Shown one piece after another: positions 8,980-17,868 of a stretch of DNA of 64,000 bases. Position 1 is the stretch's first letter. Every line of letters begins with the position of its first letter. This DNA comes from Chromatiaceae bacterium. GTDB taxonomy: Bacteria > Pseudomonadota > Gammaproteobacteria > Chromatiales > Chromatiaceae. The notes under the pieces were generated by a model. The model saw only the letters and a program-made list of their open reading frames with translations. It searched no databases and was not told where the DNA came from. The DNA lies in NCBI GenBank assembly GCA_024235255.1, contig JACKMT010000003.1, positions 1 to 64,000 on the forward strand, written 5' to 3'. Both the position numbers and the translations under genes were made by a program.

Positions 8980-9140
8980 CGCTGCATATGATGGCGAGAG
9001 CCTGTCGGCTATAGTAGTACCCAACTTCGTACCGGATGTCCGGCCGCCCAATTATGACACGTGACCAGGCTATTCAGGTAAGAATCTTAGGTATGAGTTG
9101 AAAGGCGGCACGATGGATAGGCGAGGCGGTAAGTAGCGTA

Positions 9141-11279
9141 ATGATGTCTGATCTCGACAAAGTGATTGAAAAGCACGATGCCGCCGTCGCGGCCGGCGAT
9201 GCGGAAATCTGGATTGGCGCCGAACCGACTTTTACCCTGCGCACGTCAGAGGCGCCGGAGTGGTTGTCGCAGGCCTTGGGTGGGGAGAAGGAAGATTACG
9301 CCCTGCGTATGGCGCGCGAACTCTCCCTGCGGCATCCGGGCAGCGTTATCCTGCGTAGTGTCGGCCGCCAGTACGGCGGTGAAGAGAGGCCCCGTTGGTC
9401 GATTGGCTTGTTCGAGCGCCGTGACGGTGCCGCCGTTTGGAGCGGTCCGCCGGATCCGGTGTTTGCCGATCCGTCAACGGCGCAGGCTGGCGGCGCGCAA
9501 CTTCTCGGCGAGACGCTTGCGCGGGCATTTAGTCAGCGGCATTGGCACTACCGCGTGTACCCGGCGGGGAGCGATATCGAGCAGCGCCTGCTGGTCCGGA
9601 CGGACGGTAAGGACCTGGATAGATTCGACGCTGACGACCCACGCCTGAGCCGCTGTTCGGCGCATGACGAAAAGACACCAGATAGCGGCTTGAACGACAG
9701 CCTGGCCGGTGAGGGTTTTTTTCTGTTTGTCGTGGGTGAGATTGAGTGCGCGCCGGGCATTACGACCGTCCGGGTGGATTTGCCGGCCTGCCAGGAAGTC
9801 GCCGGCTTTATCGAATGTCTTGCCGTTTTAAGCCAGGCGGCGAGTGCCGCTGCATTGCCCTGTTTGTTGCTACGGGGTTATCCTCCGCCGGTGGACGCCT
9901 CGGTCTCCTGGACCACGATTACGCCGGACCCCGCAGTAATTGAAATCAATCAGGCGCCGCAACCGAACCTGGCTCGTTTCCGGGCCGCCGCCAGCGAGTT
10001 ATACGCGGTTGCCGACGAGCTGGGGTTGGCGCCCTATCGCCTGCAATACAACGGAACGATGTCGGATTCCGGTGGCGGTGGTCAGTTCACCGTGGGCGGG
10101 CGCACACCCGCTTCCAGCCCGTTTTTCGCGGCACCGTATCTATTGCCGAGAATGGTGCGTTATTTCAACCATCACCCGGCTTTGTCATACCTGTTCGCGC
10201 CGGATTACGTTGGCAGTGCCAGCCAGTCGCCGCGGGCCGACGAAGGTGTACGCGATGCCTTTCGCGAACTCGAAGTCGCCTTGTGGCAATTGGAGATGCG
10301 GGAAGCGGTTACGCCGGAATTTCTCTGGGCCAGCCTGGCGCCTTTTCTCGCCGATCCCTCCGGTAATTCGCATCGCAGCGAATTGAATATCGAAAAACTA
10401 TGGAATGCAGGTTTGCCGCTGCGGGGTTGTCTGGGACTATTGGAGTTTCGCGCCTTTCGCATGCCGCACTCCCCGCGACGCGCGCTGGCGGTAGCCCTGT
10501 TGTTACGCTCGGTAGTGGCGATGCTGGTGCAACACGATCGGGTGCAGGGTCTCTGTGACTGGGGCGACGAACTGCACGACCGTTTTGCCCTGCCATACTA
10601 TTTACGCCGGGATTTAGGGTCGGTGTTGGCCGACCTGGAGCATACCGATTTCGGGCTCGATCCCTCGATAGCCGGTGAATTGTTTGACGATACTTATCGT
10701 TCGCGCTGGTCCGTGGATTTTGCCGGGTGTCGGCTTGAAATCGAGCAGGCTATTGAATTCTGGCCCCTGGTGGGCGATGTCGCCTCGCAGGAGCGTGGCG
10801 GCTCCCGCCTGGTCGATTCCAGTACGTTACGCTTGCAGATCAGTCTGCGCCGGTCGGGTGAGGAATCGGTGGCGCTGGACGGCTGGCAACTGCGCAGCGG
10901 CGATTACGCCCTACCATTGATGGCGGAGGAAGAGGGCGAATTGCGCCTAATGGGTTTGCGTTACCGGGATTTCCTGCCCTGGCGCGGCCTGCATCCGGCG
11001 ATCAAGCCAATGGGTCCGGTGGTGTTAACCCTGTGTCACCCGGGCCGGGAAGAGGCAGTGGAGTTATCGCTGCACGGTTGGCAGCCGGATGGCCTGCCAT
11101 ACAACGGCCTCCCGGGAGGGCTTGATGAGGCAGTACAAAGGCGTACGGAACGCCTTCGGAGCAGGATCGTGAATTATGCGGATTTACCGCCGGTAAAATC
11201 GCCACCGGGGGATGTATTGTCGGGTTTTAATCTTGATTTGCGGCGTCTTAAAGCGGTATCAAGGGGTCGGAACACTTGA
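9141..11279 (+). CDS. DUF2126 family protein (transglutaminase partner)
   Basis: 712 aa. The opening IWIGAEPTFTL and the pattern RSVGRQYGGEERPRWSIGLFERRDG match the start of DUF2126, which in many proteobacteria forms the C-terminal part of a very large transglutaminase-like protein. Later conserved-looking parts include ALPCLLLRGYPPP, RLQYNGTMSDSGGGGQFTVGG and LRGCLGLLEFRAFRMP. Function is unknown. Here it is separate from, and divergent to, the transglutaminase at 7843-8700. Start at 9141 or 9144 (two consecutive ATGs). Probably cytoplasmic, as no signal peptide is seen. Confidence 0.85.
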   Translation: MMSDLDKVIEKHDAAVAAGDAEIWIGAEPTFTLRTSEAPEWLSQALGGEKEDYALRMARELSLRHPGSVILRSVGRQYGGEERPRWSIGLFERRDGAAVWSGPPDPVFADPSTAQAGGAQLLGETLARAFSQRHWHYRVYPAGSDIEQRLLVRTDGKDLDRFDADDPRLSRCSAHDEKTPDSGLNDSLAGEGFFLFVVGEIECAPGITTVRVDLPACQEVAGFIECLAVLSQAASAAALPCLLLRGYPPPVDASVSWTTITPDPAVIEINQAPQPNLARFRAAASELYAVADELGLAPYRLQYNGTMSDSGGGGQFTVGGRTPASSPFFAAPYLLPRMVRYFNHHPALSYLFAPDYVGSASQSPRADEGVRDAFRELEVALWQLEMREAVTPEFLWASLAPFLADPSGNSHRSELNIEKLWNAGLPLRGCLGLLEFRAFRMPHSPRRALAVALLLRSVVAMLVQHDRVQGLCDWGDELHDRFALPYYLRRDLGSVLADLEHTDFGLDPSIAGELFDDTYRSRWSVDFAGCRLEIEQAIEFWPLVGDVASQERGGSRLVDSSTLRLQISLRRSGEESVALDGWQLRSGDYALPLMAEEEGELRLMGLRYRDFLPWRGLHPAIKPMGPVVLTLCHPGREEAVELSLHGWQPDGLPYNGLPGGLDEAVQRRTERLRSRIVNYADLPPVKSPPGDVLSGFNLDLRRLKAVSRGRNT

Positions 11280-11391
11280 AAATCACAACTGCACTTTCGC
11301 AATAACTTCACCACTTTCAACTTCAGCTACATCGGCTGCTATCCAGGGAGTTGAAATCAAAAAACCTGACTCCATGCCCATTACGCATAGG

Positions 11392-11820
11392 CTAGCTTAG
11401 CGGATTCTTCCAGCGCAGGTTTTCGAATCGACTGAAGTCAACGTCATTTGTGAACACAGTGTAACCGTGTTCTATAGCGAGCGCCGCAATGTGTGCATCG
11501 GTTGTGATGTTGGCGCCGGTTCCGGTGGATTTCAATAGCGCCTCGAACAATGGCCAGTGTCTGGGTGTCGGCACGACCGTGGTCGTGTTTGCTTGTGCCA
11601 GCCAACTGTTCACGTAATCTAAAGCTTGATCAATTGTTAAGGGCGCGGCGAAAACCCGTCGATTGGTGGTCAAGCGGATGAAACCGAGCATGCTCGGATA
11701 GCACAGGCCAACTATTTGCGTGGATGAAAGTGCATCATCCCACCAGGTTCGTGCACCAACGTGAAAGACGGACGTTTCATCAACAGCGTAAACAAGTAGA
11801 TTGACATCCGGTAATATCAC
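11392..11820 (-). CDS. vapC: PIN-domain toxin (VapC-like)
   Basis: 142 aa PIN-domain ribonuclease. Acidic residues expected in the active site are visible: Asp5 in ILPDVNLLVYA, TTDAHIAALA near residue 107 and FTNDVDFSRF near 127. Toxins of this sort cleave tRNA or rRNA. The start ATG overlaps the stop of the upstream antitoxin by four bases (ATGA), the classical antitoxin-first arrangement. The gene is intact. Confidence 0.9.
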   Translation of the reverse strand: MILPDVNLLVYAVDETSVFHVGARTWWDDALSSTQIVGLCYPSMLGFIRLTTNRRVFAAPLTIDQALDYVNSWLAQANTTTVVPTPRHWPLFEALLKSTGTGANITTDAHIAALAIEHGYTVFTNDVDFSRFENLRWKNPLS

Positions 11821-12077
11821 TGGTTGCCAGCAGACAGGAACTCGTCCGCTTCCAGGTCATCGATTAGTTGATTTAATTTGGTTGGGTCAATACCCGATCT
11901 CAGACCAAGCTTGCGAGGTTTGGTTCTATGAGGCTTTGGTTTTGGTGGCTGTGCTTGGAGCTGGATTCCTGCGCGCAGCAGAAAGTTGACCGCGCCTTTG
12001 AACGAAAGCCCTTTTTTACGCTGTAAATCTTCGATCTGAGCCATCAGGTCATCGTCGATTGTTAACGTGGTTCGCAT
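11817..12077 (-). CDS. vapB: Ribbon-helix-helix antitoxin (VapB-like)
   Basis: 86 aa. The N-terminus MRTTLTIDDDLMAQIEDL is a ribbon-helix-helix DNA-binding strand-helix; the C-terminal half (from about residue 45, rich in Pro and Lys, then DPTKLNQLIDDLEADEF) would bind and block the PIN toxin. It is the first gene of the pair and is expected to autoregulate the operon. AT-rich repeats TATAATATGATG lie just upstream of the start, where an operator would be. Confidence 0.88.
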   Translation of the reverse strand: MRTTLTIDDDLMAQIEDLQRKKGLSFKGAVNFLLRAGIQLQAQPPKPKPHRTKPRKLGLRSGIDPTKLNQLIDDLEADEFLSAGNQ

Positions 12078-12240
12078 TTGAGCATCATAAGCATCATATA
12101 ATATGATGTCAATGATGCTATTGTTGGCTTTGTGCTCAAAATTCCAGCTACAACAGGGTGTCAGTGAAAACGTCGATGCAACTTATTCCTTCCTCTCTAA
12201 CTTTCTGGAAATTACAGAAAAACCACGCCGGCAGCAGCCC

Positions 12241-12319
12241 GCGTAGGATGCGGTGACGAAGGAAACGCATCGTTCGGAAGGAGGATTGATGCGGTTCGCA
12301 AGCTTACCGCATCCTACGT
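12241..12319. repeat. Palindromic repeat, GTAGGATGCGGT family, copy 1
   Basis: Outer arms GTAGGATGCGG and CCGCATCCTAC (12243-12253 and 12307-12317) enclose an inner pair of GATGCGGTT/AACGCATC-like arms. It lies in the 400-base gap between the VapB gene and the diguanylate cyclase. An inverted copy follows that cyclase at 13625-13699. Confidence 0.8.
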
Positions 12320-12485
12320 GCTGCCCTAAGGCATGTCAGCTTATCGCGATACTGCTTGTTGCTCCCCTGGCACACACCTGCTTGCGCTAGCGTGGCAATT
12401 CGGCTAACGTCCGACAGAAAACTGCCGCATACAATTCCATGGGCGCCGGCCTACCACTTAACATTCGATTGCGTCGAAGAAGTTA

Positions 12486-13616
12486 ATGAACAAATCCACG
12501 CACCGTTTTGCCATCGACCGGAGTGCCGGCGACGACAAGTTCGGCGCTGAGCGTCGGGGATCACCTGCTGCCGGCTTCGGTGAGATGCGCTATCCGAGTT
12601 GGCCGGAACAAATGGTGCAGTTTGTCACCCGCTACCTGTTCGTTGCGCTTGGCGTGCTGTTTTTCAATTTCACCGGCGACATAACCCCGACCTGGATGTC
12701 GCTACTGCAGCTGAACACTGTCTACGCTGCTTACTCGGTCATCAACGCTGTGCTGTTCTGGCATGCAAGTCGCCGGCACATTTGCCCCGCACGCTATCGG
12801 TTTGCGATGTGGATCGATATTGTGATCACGTCGATATCGGTTCTGAATGACCCCTATGCAATTCCTCCGTCACTGCTGGTATTCATCATGGTTGTGCTCG
12901 GCAACGGGATGCGTTACGGGATGCACCTGTTCCGGGAGTCACTGCTTGGATGTTTTGCCGCTGCGATGCTGGTGCTCAGCCTGCGCTACATGGGGGATAG
13001 CAGCTCGGCCTCGCCGGGCCTGGTATTCCTCAACCTGTTCGGTGGCATCATTCTCCTCTATGCCTATATCTTGATGGGACGCATAGAGCTTTCACGGGCT
13101 CAGCTGGAACATCGAAGCCGCCTCGACACCCTGACCGGACTTATGAATCGGCGCGGTCTCTTGGAGTGGGCTGAGCAGCTTTTCAATCAACTCAGCCGCG
13201 ACCTCGATTGCCTGGTGGTCATGATCGCCGACCTGGATAAATTCAAATCGATTAACGACACCCACGGCCACGCGGTCGGAGATGATGTTCTTAGGCAATT
13301 CTCTGATATCCTCCACGGTGCGATTCGGGATGGCGACATAGCAGCCCGACTGGGAGGCGACGAGTTCGTGCTCATATTGCCTGGCACCAATATCGAACAG
13401 GCGGAGCTAATTGCCCAACGCATTCAAAGCCAGGTCGCGGACTGCGCTCATCAACACAGACTTTCCTACAGTGTCACTATCGGATTGGGTGAAGCGCCCC
13501 GGCACGGAGGCTCCCTGTCCGAAGTGCTCGAACAAGTAGACCGGGCGCTGTATCACGCCAAGGCGACCCACCCGGGCGGGGGAATCATGCGCGCCTGTTC
13601 CATCGAAATGGCGTAG
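12486..13616 (+). CDS. Membrane diguanylate cyclase (GGDEF)
   Basis: 376 aa enzyme making cyclic di-GMP from two GTP. The N-terminal ~200 residues carry five or six membrane helices and form an unassigned MASE-like sensor. The catalytic domain (about 210-370) has DTLTGLMNRRG, the metal-binding ADLDKFKSINDTHGH, an intact GGDEF at 290-294 and an inhibitory I-site RDGD at 281-284, exactly five residues ahead. So it should be active and feedback controlled. It stands alone between inverted palindromic repeats. No EAL domain is present. Confidence 0.92.
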   Translation: MNKSTHRFAIDRSAGDDKFGAERRGSPAAGFGEMRYPSWPEQMVQFVTRYLFVALGVLFFNFTGDITPTWMSLLQLNTVYAAYSVINAVLFWHASRRHICPARYRFAMWIDIVITSISVLNDPYAIPPSLLVFIMVVLGNGMRYGMHLFRESLLGCFAAAMLVLSLRYMGDSSSASPGLVFLNLFGGIILLYAYILMGRIELSRAQLEHRSRLDTLTGLMNRRGLLEWAEQLFNQLSRDLDCLVVMIADLDKFKSINDTHGHAVGDDVLRQFSDILHGAIRDGDIAARLGGDEFVLILPGTNIEQAELIAQRIQSQVADCAHQHRLSYSVTIGLGEAPRHGGSLSEVLEQVDRALYHAKATHPGGGIMRACSIEMA

Positions 13617-13624
13617 CGAGCCCA

Positions 13625-13699
13625 GGTAGGATGCAAAGAGCTTGCGAACCGCATCAATCCACTTTCCGAACGATGCGGTTCCTTTACTGCATGCTACGT
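13625..13699. repeat. Palindromic repeat, GTAGGATGCGGT family, inverted copy 2
   Basis: The reverse complement of this stretch matches 12241-12319 over most of its length, including the inner GATTGATGCGGTTCGCAAGC and the CATCGTTCGGAA segment. The outer arm has diverged (GTAGGATGCAAAG). Together the two copies bracket the diguanylate cyclase gene. A role as a bidirectional mRNA-stabilising or terminating structure is possible. Confidence 0.75.
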
Positions 13700-13909
13700 T
13701 TTTATTTTCCGTAGTGTAGTAACCAGGTCGCCTGGAGTTCTTGAGCCAGGTATTGTGCAATAGCGCGAGACGCCGGAACTTTTGTTGCTAGCCGAAAAAG
13801 AGAGCTTGAATTTACCGGTTCTTGATGAAATTTCCCTATCTCAAATCATTTGGGCCAAGCAGGTATTGCGTTACAGTAAGGCAGACCAATATTCATATGT
13901 TCATGGCTT

Positions 13910-15094
13910 ATGACGCACTCACTCAAACACTCCATTAATGCCCAGCGTGCATTGCTTAACGATCTGCTGAGCCACGCACTCGGTGAAACAGCCAAACAAC
14001 TGGCTGCTCTGTTGAACGATAGGGAGGGGCTGAACTCGCATCTGCGCGAGGTTTTTCACTCTCTGGACTATTGCAAGTATGTGTATGTCTTGGATGAGAA
14101 AGGGGTGCAGGTCAGCGCGACCGTCAACCGCTACGGCCTGGAAAATGAATCGATTGGGCGCGACCGCTCAAGCCGCCCCTATATGAGTCATATGAGCAAT
14201 GAGAGTATCGATTTTCATCTCTCCGAGGCTTATATCAGCCGCAATAAAAAGCGGCCCTCGGTGACCGCCGTTCAACCGATACGCAAAGAGGACGGCGCGC
14301 GCGTGGGATTTCTGGGCGTCGATTACGACTTGCGTGAGCTGCCGCATTCGGAGGTGATTTACGAAGAGCCGAGTCAGTGGCGTCAGATCAAGGGCGACCC
14401 GGTGATACGAAATGGATTGTTTCTACAGTCGCGCGCGGAGAGTCTGATGGACAGGCATATCGATCATGTTATGTCGGTCCATGAATCGCTGGTTGTTTAT
14501 CAAGGCGTGCACCATTTTCAAATCCATTTTTCCAGCAGTCGCTCGACACTTTGGCACATCGATGACCCCTATATTTATCGCATCCTGACCATGGATGAGC
14601 TCTCCAATACCGATGTGTGCCTGGCTTATCCGAGCCGCCCCTACTATGAACGCGCCATTGTTCCATCTAATAAAATCGGCAAGATACTGAAGCTGATCAA
14701 GGAGCTGCGCTTTGCAGACGAAACTATCTATCTGCGTTCTGGCTCGCTCAATATCGTCAATGGCAAGATTGGTTTGAATTTCTCCTGTGATGGCACGCAT
14801 TACCTGAACTGGGACGAATTTCTCGCAAAAGGGTTGGATTTCTGGTTCGGCGGCGAAACCTTTCCGCAGGCTATAGAGGTCGCACCGGATGACCTGGATC
14901 ACAACAGACTGGACCATGCGATCGAGGAGATCGCCGGTGAAGGCTGCATGTATGTCAACAAGTTGCTGTATGCTATCGATCGGGATGAAGTTCCCGAACG
15001 CCTGGAAACCTTCAGCAAAGCGGAACGCGACTACATTTATGCTGAGTTGAAATCCATTATGGACGTCTATGATAGCGGCGTTTGTGGTTTATAA
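13910..15094 (+). CDS. Orphan PDC/Cache-sensor protein
   Basis: 394 aa. The N-terminal half resembles a PDC/Cache ligand-binding domain: KYVYVLDEKGVQVSATVNRYG, GRDRSSRPYMSH, SEAYISRNKKRPSVTAVQPIR, GFLGVDYDLREL (about residues 50-145). The rest is a unique region ending in a helical segment and has no GGDEF, kinase, methyl-accepting or HTH domain. No clear signal peptide or membrane helix is seen, so the sensor may work in the cytoplasm. A Tyr/Asp-rich middle (DDPYIYRILTMDEL) is unassigned. Function is unknown. Confidence 0.75.
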   Translation: MTHSLKHSINAQRALLNDLLSHALGETAKQLAALLNDREGLNSHLREVFHSLDYCKYVYVLDEKGVQVSATVNRYGLENESIGRDRSSRPYMSHMSNESIDFHLSEAYISRNKKRPSVTAVQPIRKEDGARVGFLGVDYDLRELPHSEVIYEEPSQWRQIKGDPVIRNGLFLQSRAESLMDRHIDHVMSVHESLVVYQGVHHFQIHFSSSRSTLWHIDDPYIYRILTMDELSNTDVCLAYPSRPYYERAIVPSNKIGKILKLIKELRFADETIYLRSGSLNIVNGKIGLNFSCDGTHYLNWDEFLAKGLDFWFGGETFPQAIEVAPDDLDHNRLDHAIEEIAGEGCMYVNKLLYAIDRDEVPERLETFSKAERDYIYAELKSIMDVYDSGVCGL

Positions 15095-15120
15095 AATTTA
15101 ACTAAAGACTGCTTCGGTAA

Positions 15121-15174
15121 AGCGGTAAAAGGGGACAGAGGATTAACAAAACTCCCGCCACCCCTTTTACCGCT
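15121..15174. repeat. REP-type palindrome, AAAAGGGGACAGAGG family
   Basis: Perfect 14-base arms AGCGGTAAAAGGGG and CCCCTTTTACCGCT (15121-15134, 15161-15174) with a 26-base asymmetric loop. It lies 27 bases after the orphan sensor gene and may also serve as its 3' structure. It is the kind of sequence mobilised by RAYT transposases, but no matching RAYT is in the window. Confidence 0.7.
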
Positions 15175-15322
15175 CGCTTGACAGGCGTACTCCGGAAAGC
15201 GTGTACTAAGAAACTGTTGCCAGTTTGACGGCTTGACCTGTGGAAGCACTTATCGCGCTGTCCAATTTTACGGGTCCATTTCAGTAATACTAATAATATC
15301 GCTTCAAAAGGGGATAGTGAAA

Positions 15323-16909
15323 ATGTTAACTGTGAATGCGATTCGCACACGATCGACATTAAAAAAACACCTTATCACATTATTTGTATTTGGTTTTTTG
15401 TGCCCCGTAACGCTTATTCTATATACAGCATGTGTAGAAGCAAAAGTTATTAAATATGCCAAAGAAAAAGTAGGTAACAACGGAAATAATCGATTAAACG
15501 GCAGCAACGATACAATCGTTTATGGGCTTAAGGGAAATGATAAATTATATTCATGCAGGAATTGTGAAGATACCGGCTTAATGGGCGGCGAAGGGAACGA
15601 TTACTATCGTACGTATTCAAGAAATTCATTCTCGGAAATTATGGACAATGGCGGCGGGAATGACAGGATTGCTTCATCTCTTACTTTTTACAGAAAATCT
15701 CATAGAGCGCAGTTTGCCACAATCGACAATCGTCACCTTGTTGCTTTCAACCAATATGGGACGGGTTTTGTCGTCATAGATTGGAAAAGAAGTCGTAACA
15801 GAATAGAGACTTTTGATTTCAATGACGGTGAAAAAAGTTACTCGGAGTTGAAAAGAGATTTAAAAACATTGGATTGGCTGGGAAACATAAGTTTTTCGAG
15901 ATTAGAAAGGGAGGGGTTCGAATATACAAAAAGGGATATTAGACAAACGATTAATTATTACAGCCGCCGGGAAAAAAGCTTATCCAGAAAGAGGTTTGCG
16001 TTATCCGACAATCTGTCAATGAGTTACAGTGAAAATCTTAGTGATGCAGATTACAGTTCCCCGTCTCTTCGATACTCTTATGATGGGGACAATTATGTGG
16101 AATTTGGCTCGACCTATGACGTTATTGATTATTTTTCGTCTAGTCATTTATTAGGTATAGATAATCAATTTTCGTATATAGATGAAAGCATGCGTTATGC
16201 TGAGGTTGACGGATTTATGATCGGAATGACCTATGCGTTATCGCCGCATTTGACTATTAATACAGTGTCATTCTTTCAGCCTGAAAATAATATAGATGGA
16301 GTGAATTCACGTAATTCTTTGACGAGCGGTGAATCGATCTCGATAAAATATGAAAATGAAGACTATGGTTTTGCTGCGCTGGCTGCACATGAGATTGAAA
16401 AAGGAACCCTGTTTGCGAACAATATAAACACAAAATGGTTTTCGATTGATAGCACAAGTTCATTAAAGTTAGGTTTATCTGCTGCTTACCATTTTGATGA
16501 TGTCACAACTTTTTCCGGTTGGGTTCAATATGGTATTGCGGATTCTGATCTTGCTTTTTCTCCCTTCTTGGAAGAGCCAACTGGTTTAAGCGCATTTGGT
16601 TGGGGCATGCAGTTATCGCGAAAGAACATCTTTGCTGATAACGACCGGTTAAATTTTAAGGTAAGTGAGCCATACAACATTAAAAGAGGAACTGTATTAT
16701 TTACGGCACCGCGGATGTTAGGAGCGGAGCCGTACCTGATTCCTCTTGCTTCGCCTGCAAAGGAAATCGAATACGGTATAAATTACTCAAGGCAACATGA
16801 AAAATATAACTTTGGTGCAGCAATAAATTATATTCAGAATCAGAATGGCGTTTCTGGCGTAAATGATACCGAGTTATTTATTACAATGGAGATCCCTTAT
16901 TCATTTTAG
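15323..16909 (+). CDS. RTX-like N-terminus fused to autotransporter-type beta domain
   Basis: 528 aa, clearly richer in A+T than its neighbours, suggesting transfer. After a long signal sequence (hydrophobic core ~17-35) comes a short Gly/Asn/Asp-rich part with haemolysin-like nonapeptides (NGSNDTIVYGLKGNDKL, GGEGNDYY; residues 50-95). The last ~280 residues alternate beta strands ending in Phe (MEIPYSF) and contain GWGMQLSRKNIFADNDRLNFKVSEPYNI, a pattern seen in the C-terminal domain of subtilase-type autotransporters. No protease catalytic domain is present. The start at 15323 has GGGGATA upstream. Probably an outer-membrane or surface protein; role unknown. Confidence 0.7.
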   Translation: MLTVNAIRTRSTLKKHLITLFVFGFLCPVTLILYTACVEAKVIKYAKEKVGNNGNNRLNGSNDTIVYGLKGNDKLYSCRNCEDTGLMGGEGNDYYRTYSRNSFSEIMDNGGGNDRIASSLTFYRKSHRAQFATIDNRHLVAFNQYGTGFVVIDWKRSRNRIETFDFNDGEKSYSELKRDLKTLDWLGNISFSRLEREGFEYTKRDIRQTINYYSRREKSLSRKRFALSDNLSMSYSENLSDADYSSPSLRYSYDGDNYVEFGSTYDVIDYFSSSHLLGIDNQFSYIDESMRYAEVDGFMIGMTYALSPHLTINTVSFFQPENNIDGVNSRNSLTSGESISIKYENEDYGFAALAAHEIEKGTLFANNINTKWFSIDSTSSLKLGLSAAYHFDDVTTFSGWVQYGIADSDLAFSPFLEEPTGLSAFGWGMQLSRKNIFADNDRLNFKVSEPYNIKRGTVLFTAPRMLGAEPYLIPLASPAKEIEYGINYSRQHEKYNFGAAINYIQNQNGVSGVNDTELFITMEIPYSF

Positions 16910-17033
16910 TAAAGCGGGATCAATGAAAACGAAAACTAAGAAAACCAGCTAGTTTAGCCTGCGTCAGTCGGTGCAATGTTGGGAACACACAATAATATGC
17001 ACCTATGCAATTCGGAGCCTGTCTCCGGCAAAT

Positions 17034-17068
17034 AAAAAAGCCTGGTGAAAAGTTTCCGCCAGGCTTTC
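17034..17068 (-). terminator. Rho-independent terminator
   Basis: On the minus strand a stem AAAGCCTGG/CCAGGCTTT with a 13-base loop is followed by a T-rich run (TTTTTTATTT). It lies about 35 bases past the stop of the Gly/Tyr/Pro-rich protein gene and fits as its terminator. Confidence 0.85.
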
Positions 17069-17100
17069 TATTTGACCACATCGAAAACAGCTGCTGCTAA

Positions 17101-17868
17101 TTAGCGTCCCATGCCGAAGCCACTGCCGCCTGGCGCGCTTGGGCTGTAACCAGGAGCTCCATATCCCGGATTTCCCCAATCCTGAGCAGGCGCTTCATAG
17201 GCTTTCGTCGGCATCGAACCTTGGCGGTACTGGTCATAGCCGGTGGATGGCGGAGCATACCCCTGCGGAGCTCCGTAACCTGGTCCTCCATAGCCCGGGT
17301 CACCATATCCAGGCCCACCGTAGCCCGGACCGCCATAACCGGGAGCACCATAGCCGCCCGGTCCGTACATGCCGCCACCATATCGAGGATCACCATAACC
17401 TCCAGGGGGTTGCGCATAGCCGGGAGCACCGGACCCGTAACCGCCACCCTGGGGGGGTGTTTGCGCCTGCCCGCTATCACCGGATACCGGAGCCTTGGGT
17501 GCCGAAGCTGCGCCGCTTTCCGGTCCGTACCTCCCCCATGGAGCGTAGCCACCGCCGGGATAACCGCGCCGGTTACCCATGCCGAAGCCGCTTCCGCCAC
17601 TACGTGGATCATCGTATTCCGGCCGCTCTTCCGCACTGCCGCCAGGTCCGTAACCACGCCTGGGGGAGTAACCTCTGTTGTTACCCATGCCGAATCCGCT
17701 GTTACTTCCCCGCCCGCGGTTCCTGTCTCTGTCGTAACCACCGGGGCTGCTCCGGTCATTGGAATTTCCGAAGCCGAAGGCGTGCGCCTGATTGGGTGCT
17801 GAAGCAAGCACAACCGTTAAGGCAGCAGCCGAAGCCAGCCCAGACATTAATACCACTATATTTCCCAT
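17101..17868 (-). CDS. Secreted Gly/Tyr/Pro-rich repeat protein (sulfur-globule-like candidate)
   Basis: 255 aa. A signal peptide (cleavage likely after AHA, ~residue 32) precedes a low-complexity mature chain. It contains repeats of GYGGPGYGGPGYGDPGYG type in the middle and three spaced SGFGMG boxes, the last at the very C-terminus (GSGFGMGR). The start at 17868 is chosen because GGAGGAGAA lies upstream; the longer frame from 17931 is not supported. Gly/Tyr-rich secreted proteins coat periplasmic sulfur globules in purple sulfur bacteria and relatives. This one is longer and more Pro-rich than SgpA/B/C, so a cell-surface matrix protein is the alternative. Confidence 0.65.
   Translation of the reverse strand: MGNIVVLMSGLASAAALTVVLASAPNQAHAFGFGNSNDRSSPGGYDRDRNRGRGSNSGFGMGNNRGYSPRRGYGPGGSAEERPEYDDPRSGGSGFGMGNRRGYPGGGYAPWGRYGPESGAASAPKAPVSGDSGQAQTPPQGGGYGSGAPGYAQPPGGYGDPRYGGGMYGPGGYGAPGYGGPGYGGPGYGDPGYGGPGYGAPQGYAPPSTGYDQYRQGSMPTKAYEAPAQDWGNPGYGAPGYSPSAPGGSGFGMGR

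Noticed and set aside
11308..11325. TTCACCACTTTCAACTT shared with 5187-5203 as a possible att site
   Set aside because: At 5187 it is simply the coding end of the integrase relic; the second copy has no flanking evidence and could be chance.
17240..17420. Tandem repeats that could suggest a CRISPR array
   Set aside because: They are codon-level repeats encoding GYGGP units inside an ORF, with no spacer structure.
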